Part shown: piece by piece, positions 18,373 to 27,885 of the stretch | How the letters are laid out: each line of letters opens with the position of its first letter | Position numbering within the stretch: position 1 is the stretch's first letter | DNA from: Janthinobacterium lividum | GTDB lineage: Bacteria; Pseudomonadota; Gammaproteobacteria; Burkholderiales; Burkholderiaceae_D | DNA length: 64,000 nucleotides | NCBI RefSeq assembly: GCF_011601275.1 | Contig: NZ_JAAOLY010000006.1 | Location: 124,001-188,000 of the forward strand | Direction: 5' to 3' | Made by a program: the position numbers and the translations under genes | The notes under the pieces: model-generated | Told to the model about the DNA's origin: nothing | The model's database searches: none | Seen by the model: only the letters and a program-made list of their open reading frames with translations

Positions 18373-18378
18373 TACAAT
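18373..18378 (+). promoter_or_regulatory. Possible -10 element of the sodB promoter
   Basis: TACAAT lies 101 nt upstream of the sodB start. No strong -35 was found, so this is tentative. Confidence 0.35.
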
Positions 18379-18478
18379 AGTGGCTCGTTCAGCAAGAATG
18401 CCTGCTTCAAGCAAGCTTGGCTCAACCCTCCGGCCTCAGGCTGGAAGACTCCGAACACTCACCACAAAGGGACATCAC

Positions 18479-19057
18479 ATGGAACATACTCTGCCACCAC
18501 TGCCGTATGAAATGGACGCTCTGGCGCCGCATATTTCGAAAGAAACCCTGGAATACCACTATGCCAAGCATCACCAGGCGTATGTCACCAACTTGAACAA
18601 CCTGATCAAGGGTACCGAGTTCGAGAACCTGTCGCTGGAAGAGATCATCAAGAAATCGTCGGGCGGCATCTTCAACAATGCAGCCCAGGTATGGAACCAC
18701 ACCTTCTACTGGAACGGCATGAAGCCGGCCGGCGGCGGCGCGCCTGCGGGTGCCGTGGCTGACGCGATCAACGCCAAATGGTCGTCGTTCGACAAGTTCA
18801 AGGAAGAATTCACCAAGTCGTGCGTGGGCAACTTCGGTTCGGGCTGGACCTGGCTGGTGCAAAAAGCCGACGGCTCCGTCGACATCGTCAACACCTCGAA
18901 CGCCGGCTGCCCTTTGACCACCGGCGACAAGCCGCTGCTGACCTGCGACGTCTGGGAACACGCCTACTACATCGACTACCGCAACCTGCGCGCCAAGTAC
19001 GTGGAAACGTTCTGGGGCCTGGTCAACTGGGACTTCGTTGCCAAGAACTTCGCGTAA
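18479..19057 (+). CDS. sodB: Superoxide dismutase, Fe type
   Basis: Converts superoxide to oxygen and hydrogen peroxide in the cytoplasm. It has 192 residues, the usual length. Metal ligands are His27, His74, Asp157 and His161 (DVWEHAYY). Gln70 in FNNAAQ lies in the position used by iron enzymes, whereas manganese enzymes place their Gln elsewhere. The ATG at 18479 matches the family N-terminus [10 protein letters not shown] and has AAAGGGA upstream; a longer upstream frame is rejected. A strong terminator follows. Confidence 0.98.
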   Translation: MEHTLPPLPYEMDALAPHISKETLEYHYAKHHQAYVTNLNNLIKGTEFENLSLEEIIKKSSGGIFNNAAQVWNHTFYWNGMKPAGGGAPAGAVADAINAKWSSFDKFKEEFTKSCVGNFGSGWTWLVQKADGSVDIVNTSNAGCPLTTGDKPLLTCDVWEHAYYIDYRNLRAKYVETFWGLVNWDFVAKNFA

Positions 19058-19089
19058 GCGCCAGTTCCTGTCAACGTAGGGCGAAAAGA

Positions 19090-19119
19090 AGCCTGCGCCA
19101 CCCGCGCAGGCTTTTTTTT
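19090..19119 (+). terminator. Rho-independent terminator after sodB
   Basis: The 8-bp stem GCCTGCGC/GCGCAGGC (19091-19098 with 19104-19111) has a 5-nt loop and is followed by eight T. Confidence 0.93.
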
Positions 19120-19185
19120 GCCTGCTGAAAGGCACGGCGCTGCGCTACAATCACTGCCCCGCCACCGCTATCTCCGTCTGCCACG

Positions 19186-22158
19186 ATGTCCGCTCGCCTG
19201 CTGCGCCGCCTGTTGATCCTGCCCCTGCTGGCGTGCCACCTGCACGCGTGCGCGGCCGCCCCATCGCCCCTGCTGTCCGACTATACCCACAATGCCTGGG
19301 GCGCCCTGCAAGGCGCGCCCGTCGATGTGCTGAAATTCGCCCAGGGCAAGGATGGCTGGCTGTGGATCGCCACGGCCACCGGCTTGTACCGCTACGACGG
19401 CGTGCGTTTCGACAGGGTCGACAGCGTGTACGGCCACCGCCTGCCGTCGAGCAATGTGCTGGGCCTGGCCACACCGGCGGACGGCGCCGTGTGGGTCGGC
19501 TACCGCCTCGGCGGCGTCAGCATCTTTCGCAAGGATGGCACACGCACCTACCGCGAGGCGGACGGCTTGCCGCCGGGCGCCGTGTTCCATATCGAGGTAG
19601 CGCCCGACGGCGCCATCTGGGTCGGCACGCGCGATGGCGCGGCGCGCCTGGCACCGGGCGCGGACCGCTTCGTTGCGCAAGCGGCCAACGTGGGCCTGCC
19701 CGACAAGCGCGTCTACCAGATCCTGTTCGCCCGCGATGGCACGCAGTGGATGGGCACCATGCATGGCGCCTATTTCCGCAGGCCGGGAGAGACGCATTTT
19801 TCCCATGCCTGGCCGCGCACCATCCTCACCGGCATGGATGAAGCGCCCGATGGCGCCATCTGGGCCGTCGATGCGCAAAGCAATTACTATCGCGTGCGCA
19901 CCAGCGCGCCGCGCGGCGATGCGCCCATCCGGCCCGACGCCAGGGGCAACAGCATCCGCTTCGACCGCGCCGGCACCATGTGGCTGATGCAGCCCGACGG
20001 CATCGAACGCAAGTTCGACCCTTCCGGCCCCAGCCTGCCGGCCCAGCGTCTGACGCGCCAGAACGGCATCAGCGGCCCGCTGCCGCAAACGTCATTCCAG
20101 GACCGCGAAGGCAATCTGTGGTTCGGCACCTCGACGGGCCTGGACCGGCTGCGGCCGAACCGCCTGAAGACCCTGGCCGTTGCCGTGCCCTTCGACCATC
20201 CCGGCATGCTGCCGGGGCCCGACGGCGACGTGTGGATCGGCGACTATGTGAGCGACGTGCGCAGCTTTACGGCCGATGGCATGAAAAACGTGATCTTGAA
20301 AGGGGCGCTGGCGGCCAGCCACTGGGCGCCCGACGGCACGCTGTGGCTGGGCAATGAGCAGGAACTCCACCATCGCGCGCGCAACGGAACCATGACGCGC
20401 GTGGTGGCGCCCGTGCAAGGGCTCGATCCGCAGGCGCTGCAGCAAGACCGCTCGGGTGCCCTGTGGGCCTCGTTTTCCGGCGGCGGCCTGTTTCGCCTGA
20501 ACGACGGAAAATGGAGCGCGAACGGCGGCCTGTCCGGGCTGCCGACGGTGCTGACGACGGCCATGGCGATGGATGGCGCCGGCACCGTCTGGCTGGGCCA
20601 TGCCGACAATACCGTCAGCCTGGTGGCCGATGGCCAGCGCGCGGGCGCCGTCAGGCGGCTCGGCGCGCCCGAGGGCCTGCAAGTGGGCACCGTGCTGCAG
20701 CTGTACCGCGATGGCGACGCGATGTGGGCCGGCGGCGAAAACGGCGTGGCCTTGTACCGCGCCGGCCGCTTCCACACCTTGCGCGGCGCGCGCGGCGCAG
20801 CGTTTCGCGGCGTGTCGGGCATCGTGCGCCTGCCGGACGGCGACCTGTGGCTGCATGGCGCGGACGGCATCGACCATATCGGCGCTGCCAGCCTGGCCGC
20901 GTGGATGCGCGACGGCAGCGCTGTTACCTCGGAACGCTTCGACGCGCTCGACGGCTTGCAGGGCCATGCCTCGCAGCTGCGCCCCGTGCCGTCGCTGATC
21001 CATGCGCCCGATGGCAAGCTGTGGTTTTCCACCTCGGCCACCATCGGCATGCTCGACCCGCTGCACATCCGCCGCAACGCCCTGGCGCCGCCCGTGCAGA
21101 TCCACAGCCTGCTGGCCGATGGCGCGCGTTACGCGCTGGACGATGGCAAGCCGCTGCACCTGCCGCAGGGCAGCAAGACCCTGCAGATCGGCTTCACGGC
21201 CCTGAGCCTGTCGATGCCGGAACGCGTGCGCCTGCGCTACAAACTGGCGGGCGTGGACGCGGGCTGGCAAGAAGCGGTCGGCCGCCGCGAAGCCTACTAC
21301 ACCAACCTCGCACCCGGCAGCTACCGCTTCGAGGTCACGGCCGCCAACGAAGACGGCGTGTGGAACACGCAGGGGACAGGGCTAGCCATCGTCATCGCGC
21401 CAACCTTCGTGCAAACGCCATGGTTCGTCGTGCTGCTGGCGCTGGGCGCGGCGCTGCTGCTGTATGGCGGTTACGTGCTGCGCATCCGCCACCTGACGCG
21501 CAACATGCAGGAACGGCTGCAGGAACGCTTGCAGGAGCGCCTGGCCGAACGCTCGCGCATCGCCCGTTCGCTGCACGACACCCTGCTGCAAAGCGTGCAG
21601 GGCCTGATCCTGTCGTTCCACGCGCATGCGGACATGCTGCCCAAGGGCACGCGCGAACGGGCACGCCTCGACGGCACCCTCAACCTGGCCGACCAGTTGC
21701 TGATCGAAGGACGCGACCAGATCATGGACTTGCGCGCCTCGGCCGAACCGGACGAACTGCGCCTGGCGCTGCAGCAATTCGGCAAGGGCCTGGCAGAGCA
21801 CCGCGCGCATGCGTTCACGGTGCACGTCAGCGGCACCTGCCGGCGCCTGCAGCCGCGCGTGCATGACGAAATCTATGCGATCGCGCGCGAAGCGCTGTTT
21901 AACGCCTCGCGCTATGCCGAGGCGGCCAACATCGTGCTGGAACTCGACTATGCGGACCATGCGTTCACCCTGCGCGTGCGCGACGACGGCTGCGGCCTCG
22001 ATGACGCCGTGGCGCAAACGGGCCAGCGGCCCGGCCACTGGGGCCTGGTCGGCATGCGCGAGCGCGCCGCCGGCATCGCGGCCAGCCTGCGCATCGACAG
22101 CCGGCCCGGCGCCGGCACGCAGATCGAAGTGAGCGTGCCGGGCCGCCTGGCTTACTGA
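19186..22158 (+). CDS. Two-component sensor kinase with beta-propeller sensing domain
   Basis: Inner-membrane sensor histidine kinase of 990 residues. A signal-peptide-like N-terminus is followed by a long periplasmic region of two-component-propeller repeats (many D-G-x-x-W-x-G motifs, about 40-630). A Y_Y_Y domain (about 640-735) and one membrane helix (about 745-768) come next. A short coiled coil with repeated QERL and a NarL-type dimerisation/phosphoacceptor region RSRIARSLHDTLLQSVQGL (His797) follow. The ATPase has EIYAIAREALFNASRYA, DDGCGLDD and GLVGMRERA. The architecture is shared with carbohydrate-sensing kinases. No response regulator gene is adjacent, so it is an orphan here. Confidence 0.92.
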   Translation: MSARLLRRLLILPLLACHLHACAAAPSPLLSDYTHNAWGALQGAPVDVLKFAQGKDGWLWIATATGLYRYDGVRFDRVDSVYGHRLPSSNVLGLATPADGAVWVGYRLGGVSIFRKDGTRTYREADGLPPGAVFHIEVAPDGAIWVGTRDGAARLAPGADRFVAQAANVGLPDKRVYQILFARDGTQWMGTMHGAYFRRPGETHFSHAWPRTILTGMDEAPDGAIWAVDAQSNYYRVRTSAPRGDAPIRPDARGNSIRFDRAGTMWLMQPDGIERKFDPSGPSLPAQRLTRQNGISGPLPQTSFQDREGNLWFGTSTGLDRLRPNRLKTLAVAVPFDHPGMLPGPDGDVWIGDYVSDVRSFTADGMKNVILKGALAASHWAPDGTLWLGNEQELHHRARNGTMTRVVAPVQGLDPQALQQDRSGALWASFSGGGLFRLNDGKWSANGGLSGLPTVLTTAMAMDGAGTVWLGHADNTVSLVADGQRAGAVRRLGAPEGLQVGTVLQLYRDGDAMWAGGENGVALYRAGRFHTLRGARGAAFRGVSGIVRLPDGDLWLHGADGIDHIGAASLAAWMRDGSAVTSERFDALDGLQGHASQLRPVPSLIHAPDGKLWFSTSATIGMLDPLHIRRNALAPPVQIHSLLADGARYALDDGKPLHLPQGSKTLQIGFTALSLSMPERVRLRYKLAGVDAGWQEAVGRREAYYTNLAPGSYRFEVTAANEDGVWNTQGTGLAIVIAPTFVQTPWFVVLLALGAALLLYGGYVLRIRHLTRNMQERLQERLQERLAERSRIARSLHDTLLQSVQGLILSFHAHADMLPKGTRERARLDGTLNLADQLLIEGRDQIMDLRASAEPDELRLALQQFGKGLAEHRAHAFTVHVSGTCRRLQPRVHDEIYAIAREALFNASRYAEAANIVLELDYADHAFTLRVRDDGCGLDDAVAQTGQRPGHWGLVGMRERAAGIAASLRIDSRPGAGTQIEVSVPGRLAY

Positions 22159-22244
22159 CGGCGCTGGAAGGGAAGTGTTGTAGGATGCGCAAGAGCGCTG
22201 CCTTGCTCGCCGATCCGGTTCCCACCACTTTCTGAAAGCCCGCC

Positions 22245-22616
22245 ATGAAAAAATGCCTGCTTGCCCTGCTCATGTTTGCCTCCGGTTCCGCCTTCGCCAA
22301 CTCGGCTTGCGACACGCCGCGCAACGACTTCGACGGCCTGTACTGCCTCAACAAGGTGTACCAGGAAGCGGACAAGGAACTCAACGCCAACTACAAGAAA
22401 CTTAGCTCCCAGCTCGATGCCAGCGGCAAGCAAAAGCTGAAATCGGGCCAGCTGGCGTGGATAGCCAACCGCAACCAGAATTGCTCCAAGCGCGAATCGT
22501 CGGGCTTCTATGTGAACCTCGATTGCGCCACCCAAACCACCATCGAACGTGCGCAATTCCTGCAGGACCGGGTGCGCGAATGCGCTAGTACCGGCTGCCA
22601 GAACAGCAAACTGTGA
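22245..22616 (+). CDS. LprI-like (DUF1311) small secreted protein
   Basis: A 123-residue protein with a signal peptide ending near SAFA. It then has the LprI/DUF1311 pattern: Cys-containing DGLYCLNKVYQEADKELNANYKKL, a GQLAWIANRNQNC motif and six cysteines. Members of the family include periplasmic or lipoprotein lysozyme inhibitors, but many are uncharacterised; here there is no lipobox. The role is inferred only from the family. Confidence 0.75.
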   Translation: MKKCLLALLMFASGSAFANSACDTPRNDFDGLYCLNKVYQEADKELNANYKKLSSQLDASGKQKLKSGQLAWIANRNQNCSKRESSGFYVNLDCATQTTIERAQFLQDRVRECASTGCQNSKL

Positions 22617-22695
22617 ACTGAATCTGCGCCAGCGCAAACGGAAGCGGACGGCAAGCGCCCATACTGGCCGCTCCGATGTTTTACCCGTTTGTGCC

Positions 22696-23571
22696 ATGAG
22701 CAAACTCATCGATATTTCCCTGGACCGGTGGGACGCCAGCGGCAGCGCAGCGCAGCAGGCGGCGGCGCAGCAGGCCCTCGAAGATGGACAGGTGCTGCTG
22801 TTGCCCGCGCTGGGCTTTCCCCTGCGACAGGAAGAACATGCGCTGCTGAACAGCGCTGTGGGTAGCGCCGGCATCACCAAGAACATCAGCTGGGAACCGG
22901 CGCGCGGCGTGCGCGGCCACGGCAATGCCTGCGATGCGGCGCTGCTGGCCGCGCTGATGCAGCGCTATGCGCGGCGCACGCAGCGCCTGCTGGCCGGCTT
23001 GCTGCCTGCCTATTCGGCTCATCTGCAGCAAGGCAAGGGCAGCTTTCGTCCCGTGGAAATCGCCGGCCGCGTGACTTCCTGGCGCAAGGACGATACGCGC
23101 CTGCATGTCGACAGCTTTCCCTCCTCGCCCACGCAGGGCCGGCGCATCCTGCGCGTGTTCACCAACATCCATCCGCGCGACGCACCCCGCGTGTGGAAAC
23201 TGGGCGCGCCATTCGAACAGGTGGCGCAGCATTTCCTGCCCGTCGCGAAGCGTCCGCAACCCGTGCTGGCGGCCCTGCTGCAATGGCTGCGCGTCACCAA
23301 GTCGCGGCGCACGGCATACGATCACTACATGCTGCAGTTGCACGACGCCATGAAGGCCGACCTCGGTTACCAGGCGCAGGTGGAACAGCACACGCATGCG
23401 TTCGCGCCGGGCCAGACGTGGATCGTCTTCAGCGATGCCGTATCGCATGCAGCCCTGCGGGGACAGCATGCGCTCGAGCAAACCTGGCTGCTGCCCGTGC
23501 GCGCCATGGCCGCCCCGCACAAGTCGCCGCTGGCCATCCTCGAACGCCAGTTGCGACGTCCGCTGGCCTAG
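22696..23571 (+). CDS. kdoO: Kdo 3-hydroxylase family Fe(II)/2-oxoglutarate dioxygenase
   Basis: Predicted to hydroxylate Kdo of the LPS inner core to D-glycero-D-talo-octulosonate (Ko), as known for KdoO enzymes of Burkholderia. It has 291 residues. The iron facial triad fits H137-x-D139 (RLHVDSFPS) and His251 (DAVSHAALRG), with the 2-oxoglutarate-binding Arg plausible downstream. The region RILRVFTNIHP is characteristic. The start at 22696 gives MSKLIDISLD; a longer frame upstream overlaps the LprI-like gene and is rejected. It complements kdsB and lpxK elsewhere in the window. Confidence 0.88.
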   Translation: MSKLIDISLDRWDASGSAAQQAAAQQALEDGQVLLLPALGFPLRQEEHALLNSAVGSAGITKNISWEPARGVRGHGNACDAALLAALMQRYARRTQRLLAGLLPAYSAHLQQGKGSFRPVEIAGRVTSWRKDDTRLHVDSFPSSPTQGRRILRVFTNIHPRDAPRVWKLGAPFEQVAQHFLPVAKRPQPVLAALLQWLRVTKSRRTAYDHYMLQLHDAMKADLGYQAQVEQHTHAFAPGQTWIVFSDAVSHAALRGQHALEQTWLLPVRAMAAPHKSPLAILERQLRRPLA

Positions 23572-23604
23572 AATGGCTTGATCTCACGCCCGGAAGAACC
23601 CGGC

Positions 23605-25185
23605 TCAGGCCGGCAAGCGGGCTGCCTTGAAGCGCCGCCAAGCCTTGTGCATGCGGCCATCGCTGCCCTGCGCCTGCGCACGCGCCGCCAGATAGCCGCG
23701 CACGAAGGCCGCGTGCAGCAGCAATCCGTCCTGGGCGGACTGGTCAGCCTGGCCAGCCTGGCCAGCCTGAACTTCGGGCAATTGCCGCAGCAGCCGGTCG
23801 GCCACTTGCACATCGTTGAGCCAGCCCAGTTCATCCTGCAGCGCCGACAGCCGCCCCACATACGGTTTCACGGCCCGGCCCGCAAACAGCGAGGCAAAAA
23901 ATTCCGTCGCATAGCGCGTCTTCTTAGCCGCGATGCGCACCCGGTGGCGCTGCTGCGGCGTCGCATGCAGCAGGCGCTTGCCGCGCTTCATCAGGCGGCG
24001 CTGGTCCTTGCGCAGGGTCGCGCGGGCAAACGGCGAAACGTGCGCGTCCAGGCGCCGCAATTGGCGCGCGGAACAGCTGTCGTGCCAGGCGCGCGCCTGC
24101 AGCCAGCGCTGCAAGCCCAGCATGCAAGCCGTGTAGCGCGCCGAGGTGACGGCCTGGGCCGCTTGTTCGTGCTTGAGGCGCGCCTGCGCGTGCGCCGCAT
24201 CTGCCAGCGCCGCCGCATCCGCGGCCGCCTCGCCATCGAGCTGCGCCAGGGTATTGCCAGCCAACACATCCCAGTCGCGCGCCTCGCCCAGCACGCCGCC
24301 CAGCCACTCGAGTTCACCTTTCAAGGCATCCGGCAGCGCCAGCAGCGACTTGAACATGCCCAGCGCCGAACGCAAACGGCGCAGGCCCACGCGCATCTGG
24401 TGCACGCTTTCCACGTCCTCGCCCCCTGCCACGCCATTCTGGTTGCCACTGACTTGCTCGAGGCAATTGCCGGCGATGGCCAGGAACACCTGCTCCACCG
24501 ACATGGCCGCGTCCAGCGCCAGGGGCTGGGCCTTGACCGCCTGCAGAGGCTGTGACGCCGCGAGACGGTAACCGCGCTCCGCCTTGCTCATGTGGCCCAG
24601 CTGCAGCGGCACGTTCTGCAGCAGGGCCAGCGCCACGTCGAACAGGCTGGACGCCTGCCCCTGCTTCAATTCCAGCTCGATCTCGCTGACGGGCACGCTG
24701 CGCGCGGCACCATCCGAGCCGCTTTCGATGACACCCTGGTCCAGCACGCATTCGATCTCGTCGCCCTGCGGCGTGCGCAACTGCCATACGGTGCGCTCCA
24801 TGCGCGTGGTAAACACGGGCTGCAAGGCGTCGCGGATGGCGTCCTGGCGCAGCAGCGCGCGGATGGGCTGCTTGCGGCCGATGGCCGAGTCGAGCGCGGC
24901 CAGGTCCGGCTGCGGCCCCGGCACCTCGCCTTCCCATTCGTGGCGGCTGTGCAAGCCGCCACTGACCGTGCCGCCCGCCTTCAGGGTTTGCACCCAGCGC
25001 CCGTCCACCTGGCGCACGCGCAAGCCGGCCTGGTGACGGCACAGCTGCAGATCGGGCGTGTCGACATAGATATCGTGCATCCGCAGCAGTTGCGGCTCAC
25101 CTTGCGTGGATTGCGCCAGCAGCGGGTGCGCGCGCAAACGCGATACATCCTGCTGTGCCAGCAACAGTTTCAATTCGATTTCCAT
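23605..25185 (-). CDS. CYTH and CHAD domain protein (inorganic triphosphatase-like)
   Basis: A 526-residue cytoplasmic protein. The N-terminal CYTH domain (1-200) begins with the signature EIELKLLL and has many charged strand residues of the tunnel fold that hydrolyses triphosphate. The C-terminal CHAD domain (about 230-510) is helical and His-rich, with VHQMRVGLRRLRSALGMFK and KKTRYATEFFASLF. CHAD domains bind polyphosphate. A 9-bp tandem repeat near 23743-23771 encodes QAGQAGQAD in a linker near the C-terminus. It stands alone, divergent from the aldo/keto reductase gene. Confidence 0.92.
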   Translation of the reverse strand: MEIELKLLLAQQDVSRLRAHPLLAQSTQGEPQLLRMHDIYVDTPDLQLCRHQAGLRVRQVDGRWVQTLKAGGTVSGGLHSRHEWEGEVPGPQPDLAALDSAIGRKQPIRALLRQDAIRDALQPVFTTRMERTVWQLRTPQGDEIECVLDQGVIESGSDGAARSVPVSEIELELKQGQASSLFDVALALLQNVPLQLGHMSKAERGYRLAASQPLQAVKAQPLALDAAMSVEQVFLAIAGNCLEQVSGNQNGVAGGEDVESVHQMRVGLRRLRSALGMFKSLLALPDALKGELEWLGGVLGEARDWDVLAGNTLAQLDGEAAADAAALADAAHAQARLKHEQAAQAVTSARYTACMLGLQRWLQARAWHDSCSARQLRRLDAHVSPFARATLRKDQRRLMKRGKRLLHATPQQRHRVRIAAKKTRYATEFFASLFAGRAVKPYVGRLSALQDELGWLNDVQVADRLLRQLPEVQAGQAGQADQSAQDGLLLHAAFVRGYLAARAQAQGSDGRMHKAWRRFKAARLPA

Positions 25186-25306
25186 GACCGCTCCTTGCGA
25201 GACTCCTCAACGCTTATTGTAAGGCGCGTCCGGCCAGGCGCACGGCGCACGCACACGGACCTTGATTTTGCGCGAAAATAAACGCTTCATTCAACCAGGA
25301 GATGCC

Positions 25307-26347
25307 ATGACCTACCACGCCGCCGAGAACCGCTATGACAGCATGCAATACCGCACTTGCGGGCGCAGCGGGCTGAAACTGCCGCTGCTGTCGCTGGGAC
25401 TGTGGCACAACTTTGGCGACAGCAACAACCTGGCTTCGCAGCGCGACATGCTGCGCACGGCATTTGACCTGGGCATCACGCATTTCGACCTGGCCAATAA
25501 CTACGGCCCGCCGTATGGCAGCGCGGAAAGCAATTTCGGCAAGCTGCTGCGCGACGATTTCCTGCCCTACCGCGATGAGCTGATCATTTCCACCAAGGCG
25601 GGCTGGGACATGTGGCCGGGACCGTACGGCCAGGGCGGCGGGTCGCGCAAATACGTGCTGGCCAGCCTGGACCAAAGTCTGAAGCGCCTGGGCCTCGACT
25701 ATGTCGACATCTTTTACTCGCATCGTTACGACGCCGACACGCCGCTGGAAGAAACCATGGGCGCGCTGGCCACCGCCGTGCAGCAGGGCAAGGCGCTGTA
25801 CGTGGGCCTGTCGTCGTATTCGCCGCAAAAGACGGCCGAGGCGGCCGCCCTGTTGAAGGAATGGAAAGTACCGTGTCTGATCCACCAGCCGGCCTACAAC
25901 ATGCTCAACCGCTGGATCGAGGAAGATGGCTTGCTCGACACCCTGCAGCAGGAAGGCATGGGCTGCATCACGTTCACGGCGCTGGCGCAGGGGCTGCTCA
26001 GTGACAAGTACCTCGATGGCGTGCCGCAGGATGCGCGCGTCAACCGTCCCGGCGGCGGTTCGCTGACACAACAGCATCTGAGCGCGGAAAACCTGGCCCG
26101 CGTGCGCGCCCTGAACCAGATCGCCGCGCAGCGGGGGCAAACCCTGGCGCAGATGGCGCTGGCCTGGGTGCTGCGCGATCCCCGCGTCACGTCGACCCTG
26201 ATCGGCGCGAGCAGCAGCGCGCAAATCCGCGAAAATGTGGCCGCGCTGCAGCAACTGTCGTTCACTGCCGATGAGCTGGCCGCCATCGACGTGCAGGCGC
26301 GCGAAGGCCATATCAATCTGTGGGAAGGTCCGTCGCGGGCCACCTGA
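25307..26347 (+). CDS. mgrA: Aldo/keto reductase, L-glyceraldehyde 3-phosphate reductase (YghZ) type
   Basis: NADPH-dependent oxidoreductase of the AKR14/YghZ group, which reduces L-glyceraldehyde 3-phosphate and methylglyoxal. It has 346 residues with a TIM barrel. The catalytic Asp61-Tyr66 region is FDLANNYGPPYGSAE, with Lys in ISTKAGWDMWPGPYG and the cofactor site SSTLIGASSSAQIREN. The ATG at 25307 has CAGGAG upstream. It is monocistronic as far as can be seen. Assignment within the AKR family rests on the MWPGPYG motif and overall similarity. Confidence 0.9.
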   Translation: MTYHAAENRYDSMQYRTCGRSGLKLPLLSLGLWHNFGDSNNLASQRDMLRTAFDLGITHFDLANNYGPPYGSAESNFGKLLRDDFLPYRDELIISTKAGWDMWPGPYGQGGGSRKYVLASLDQSLKRLGLDYVDIFYSHRYDADTPLEETMGALATAVQQGKALYVGLSSYSPQKTAEAAALLKEWKVPCLIHQPAYNMLNRWIEEDGLLDTLQQEGMGCITFTALAQGLLSDKYLDGVPQDARVNRPGGGSLTQQHLSAENLARVRALNQIAAQRGQTLAQMALAWVLRDPRVTSTLIGASSSAQIRENVAALQQLSFTADELAAIDVQAREGHINLWEGPSRAT

Positions 26348-26423
26348 GGATCGCACTGCGCTTGTGGCGGCGGCAGCCTGCAGGTAGACTGCCGCCGCCG
26401 TCCAACATCCACCACGAGGTTCC

Positions 26424-26909
26424 ATGCAAGCCATCCCCGCCATCACCGTCTGCCTGCTGCTGTCATGTGCGGCCAACGCCCGCGCGGCCAATTATTGCGA
26501 CTCGCCGCAATGGTCGATCGTGCATAACAAGAGCTACGACGAGGTGATGAAGATCGCCACGAAGCGCGACAAGATCCGCGACGCCGAATGCAGTTTTACC
26601 GATGTGATCCTGAGAATCCAGAACGAAGAGGCGGGCATCGAGCGCTATCCGGGCATCCTGCTCATCGCCGACCAGCAGGATGAAAACTTCGTCGTCACCA
26701 GCCGCGTCGGCGCCTACACCATCTTCAGCCACCGCTATAACGACAAGCATCTGTTGCAGTTTGCCATGAAGGATCACAGCTGGGCGGAAGGGGAAGAGTT
26801 CCAGGCCGGCGCCTACAAGATCACCGGTGTCAAGCAATTCAAGACCATCACGGGCTTCCCCACCACCTTGCTGGTGGTACAGACTTTCCAGTTTTACGGG
26901 CCTAAATAG
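26424..26909 (+). CDS. Secreted protein of unknown function
   Basis: 161 residues with a signal peptide of about 22 residues (MQAIPAITVCLLLSCAANARA). The mature domain has two Cys, is rich in beta-strand-forming residues and is not one I recognise. It ends FQFYGPK, and its last 16 nt overlap the 3' end of the convergent DUF2244 gene. A ribosome-binding site (ACGAGG) precedes the ATG. Function unknown. Confidence 0.7.
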   Translation: MQAIPAITVCLLLSCAANARAANYCDSPQWSIVHNKSYDEVMKIATKRDKIRDAECSFTDVILRIQNEEAGIERYPGILLIADQQDENFVVTSRVGAYTIFSHRYNDKHLLQFAMKDHSWAEGEEFQAGAYKITGVKQFKTITGFPTTLLVVQTFQFYGPK

Positions 26910-27370
26910 GGCGGCAGCAGCGCGCATAGTTCTTGCGCCACTTGCCGGCGCCGTTCCGGCGTGGCGAAGACGCCCACTGACACATGGCGGGCAGCATCAC
27001 ACATATCGTTGATGTGTATCAATTGACGCGGCCCTTGCGGCACGGCGATGCGCGTGCGCCACGGGAAAAAGTGGTGGCGCCGACAGTGGCCGGCGCTGAC
27101 CTGTTCGATGACCAGTTCGCCATCGCGCAGGGCGATATGTTCATAGTCGCGCGCGTGGCGCAGGTAATGCAGCAGAGCGGCGGCCACCAGGCCCAGTTCA
27201 AGGAACGAAAAAACGGGAATGTACCAGAGGCCGCGCAGCGCAAAAGCGGCGGCAATGACGAAGGAAAACAGGCATAGCAAGCCATAGGCGCGCAGCAACT
27301 GGCGCGCCGTCAAGGCACTGTGGCGCGCCAGCAGCCATTGCGGCTGCTCGCGCGAGTGATCGCGTGGCAT
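26894..27370 (-). CDS. DUF2244 family membrane protein
   Basis: 158 residues with two adjacent membrane helices (about 27-47 and 53-70). A conserved C-terminal domain contains HFFPWRTRIAV and LCALLPPYL. The DUF2244 family is often found near cytochrome oxidase genes in alphaproteobacteria, but here it stands alone; the function is not known. It overlaps the convergent secreted-protein gene by 16 nt. Confidence 0.75.
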   Translation of the reverse strand: MPRDHSREQPQWLLARHSALTARQLLRAYGLLCLFSFVIAAAFALRGLWYIPVFSFLELGLVAAALLHYLRHARDYEHIALRDGELVIEQVSAGHCRRHHFFPWRTRIAVPQGPRQLIHINDMCDAARHVSVGVFATPERRRQVAQELCALLPPYLGP

Positions 27371-27452
27371 GGCGCCTCCCGCACTCCATCACCGCGCCGG
27401 CCTCGTGGCCGCCGACAGGTTCGGCCAGATCGTTCAGCCAGCTTGCGCCGGC

Positions 27453-27770
27453 TCAGGCGCCCATGCGCACCAGCGCATGGCCCACGTGCTGCCACCAGTG
27501 GTCGCGCGACTTGACCTGTTTCAGGCAGGACGTGTCGATTTCCGTGGGAAACACGTGATCCTGGCACGCCTTCGTTTCCAGGGCATAGCGCTGGTTTTCC
27601 GCCGCAGCCAGGGCCACGACGAGCCAGAACGCCAGCGCCAGCAACATCACCAGCAAACTCCAGGCCAGGTGATTGGTATTACTTTTTTCGCCAAAAAACT
27701 CGCGCGGCCGCGTCTCGCGGTACATCGACATCAAGTCTTTTTCTTTCTCTTGCGACATCTGCGTTTGCAT
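27453..27770 (-). CDS. Small single-helix membrane protein (HWWQH paralogue A)
   Basis: 105 residues: a charged N-terminus, one membrane helix (about 35-57), then a short outer domain with ENQRYALETKAC, a second Cys and SRDHWWQHVGHAL. The C-terminal half is clearly related to the 74-residue protein at 36628-36852 (shared ENQR-x-AL, KAC-x-D, CL-x-x-V and SR-x-HWWQH). The two Cys would be periplasmic if the N-terminus is inside. Function unknown. Confidence 0.72.
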   Translation of the reverse strand: MQTQMSQEKEKDLMSMYRETRPREFFGEKSNTNHLAWSLLVMLLALAFWLVVALAAAENQRYALETKACQDHVFPTEIDTSCLKQVKSRDHWWQHVGHALVRMGA

Positions 27771-27885
27771 CCTCTGACATCCTATCCTGTGCAGGCCGGC
27801 TGGCCATGGCGGCGCGCGCGCCGCCTTGCCGCCATTTTACGCTGATGGCGACACAGCGGCGGCAATTTGCGGCCAGCCCATGGCA

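Noticed and set aside
18267-18478. tRNA or small RNA gene upstream of sodB
   Set aside because: No cloverleaf or terminator could be drawn; only a tentative -10 element was kept.
23743-23771. Functional short repeat in the CYTH/CHAD gene
   Set aside because: It is a brief in-frame 9-bp repeat in a linker, common in high-GC genes; noted only in the gene entry.
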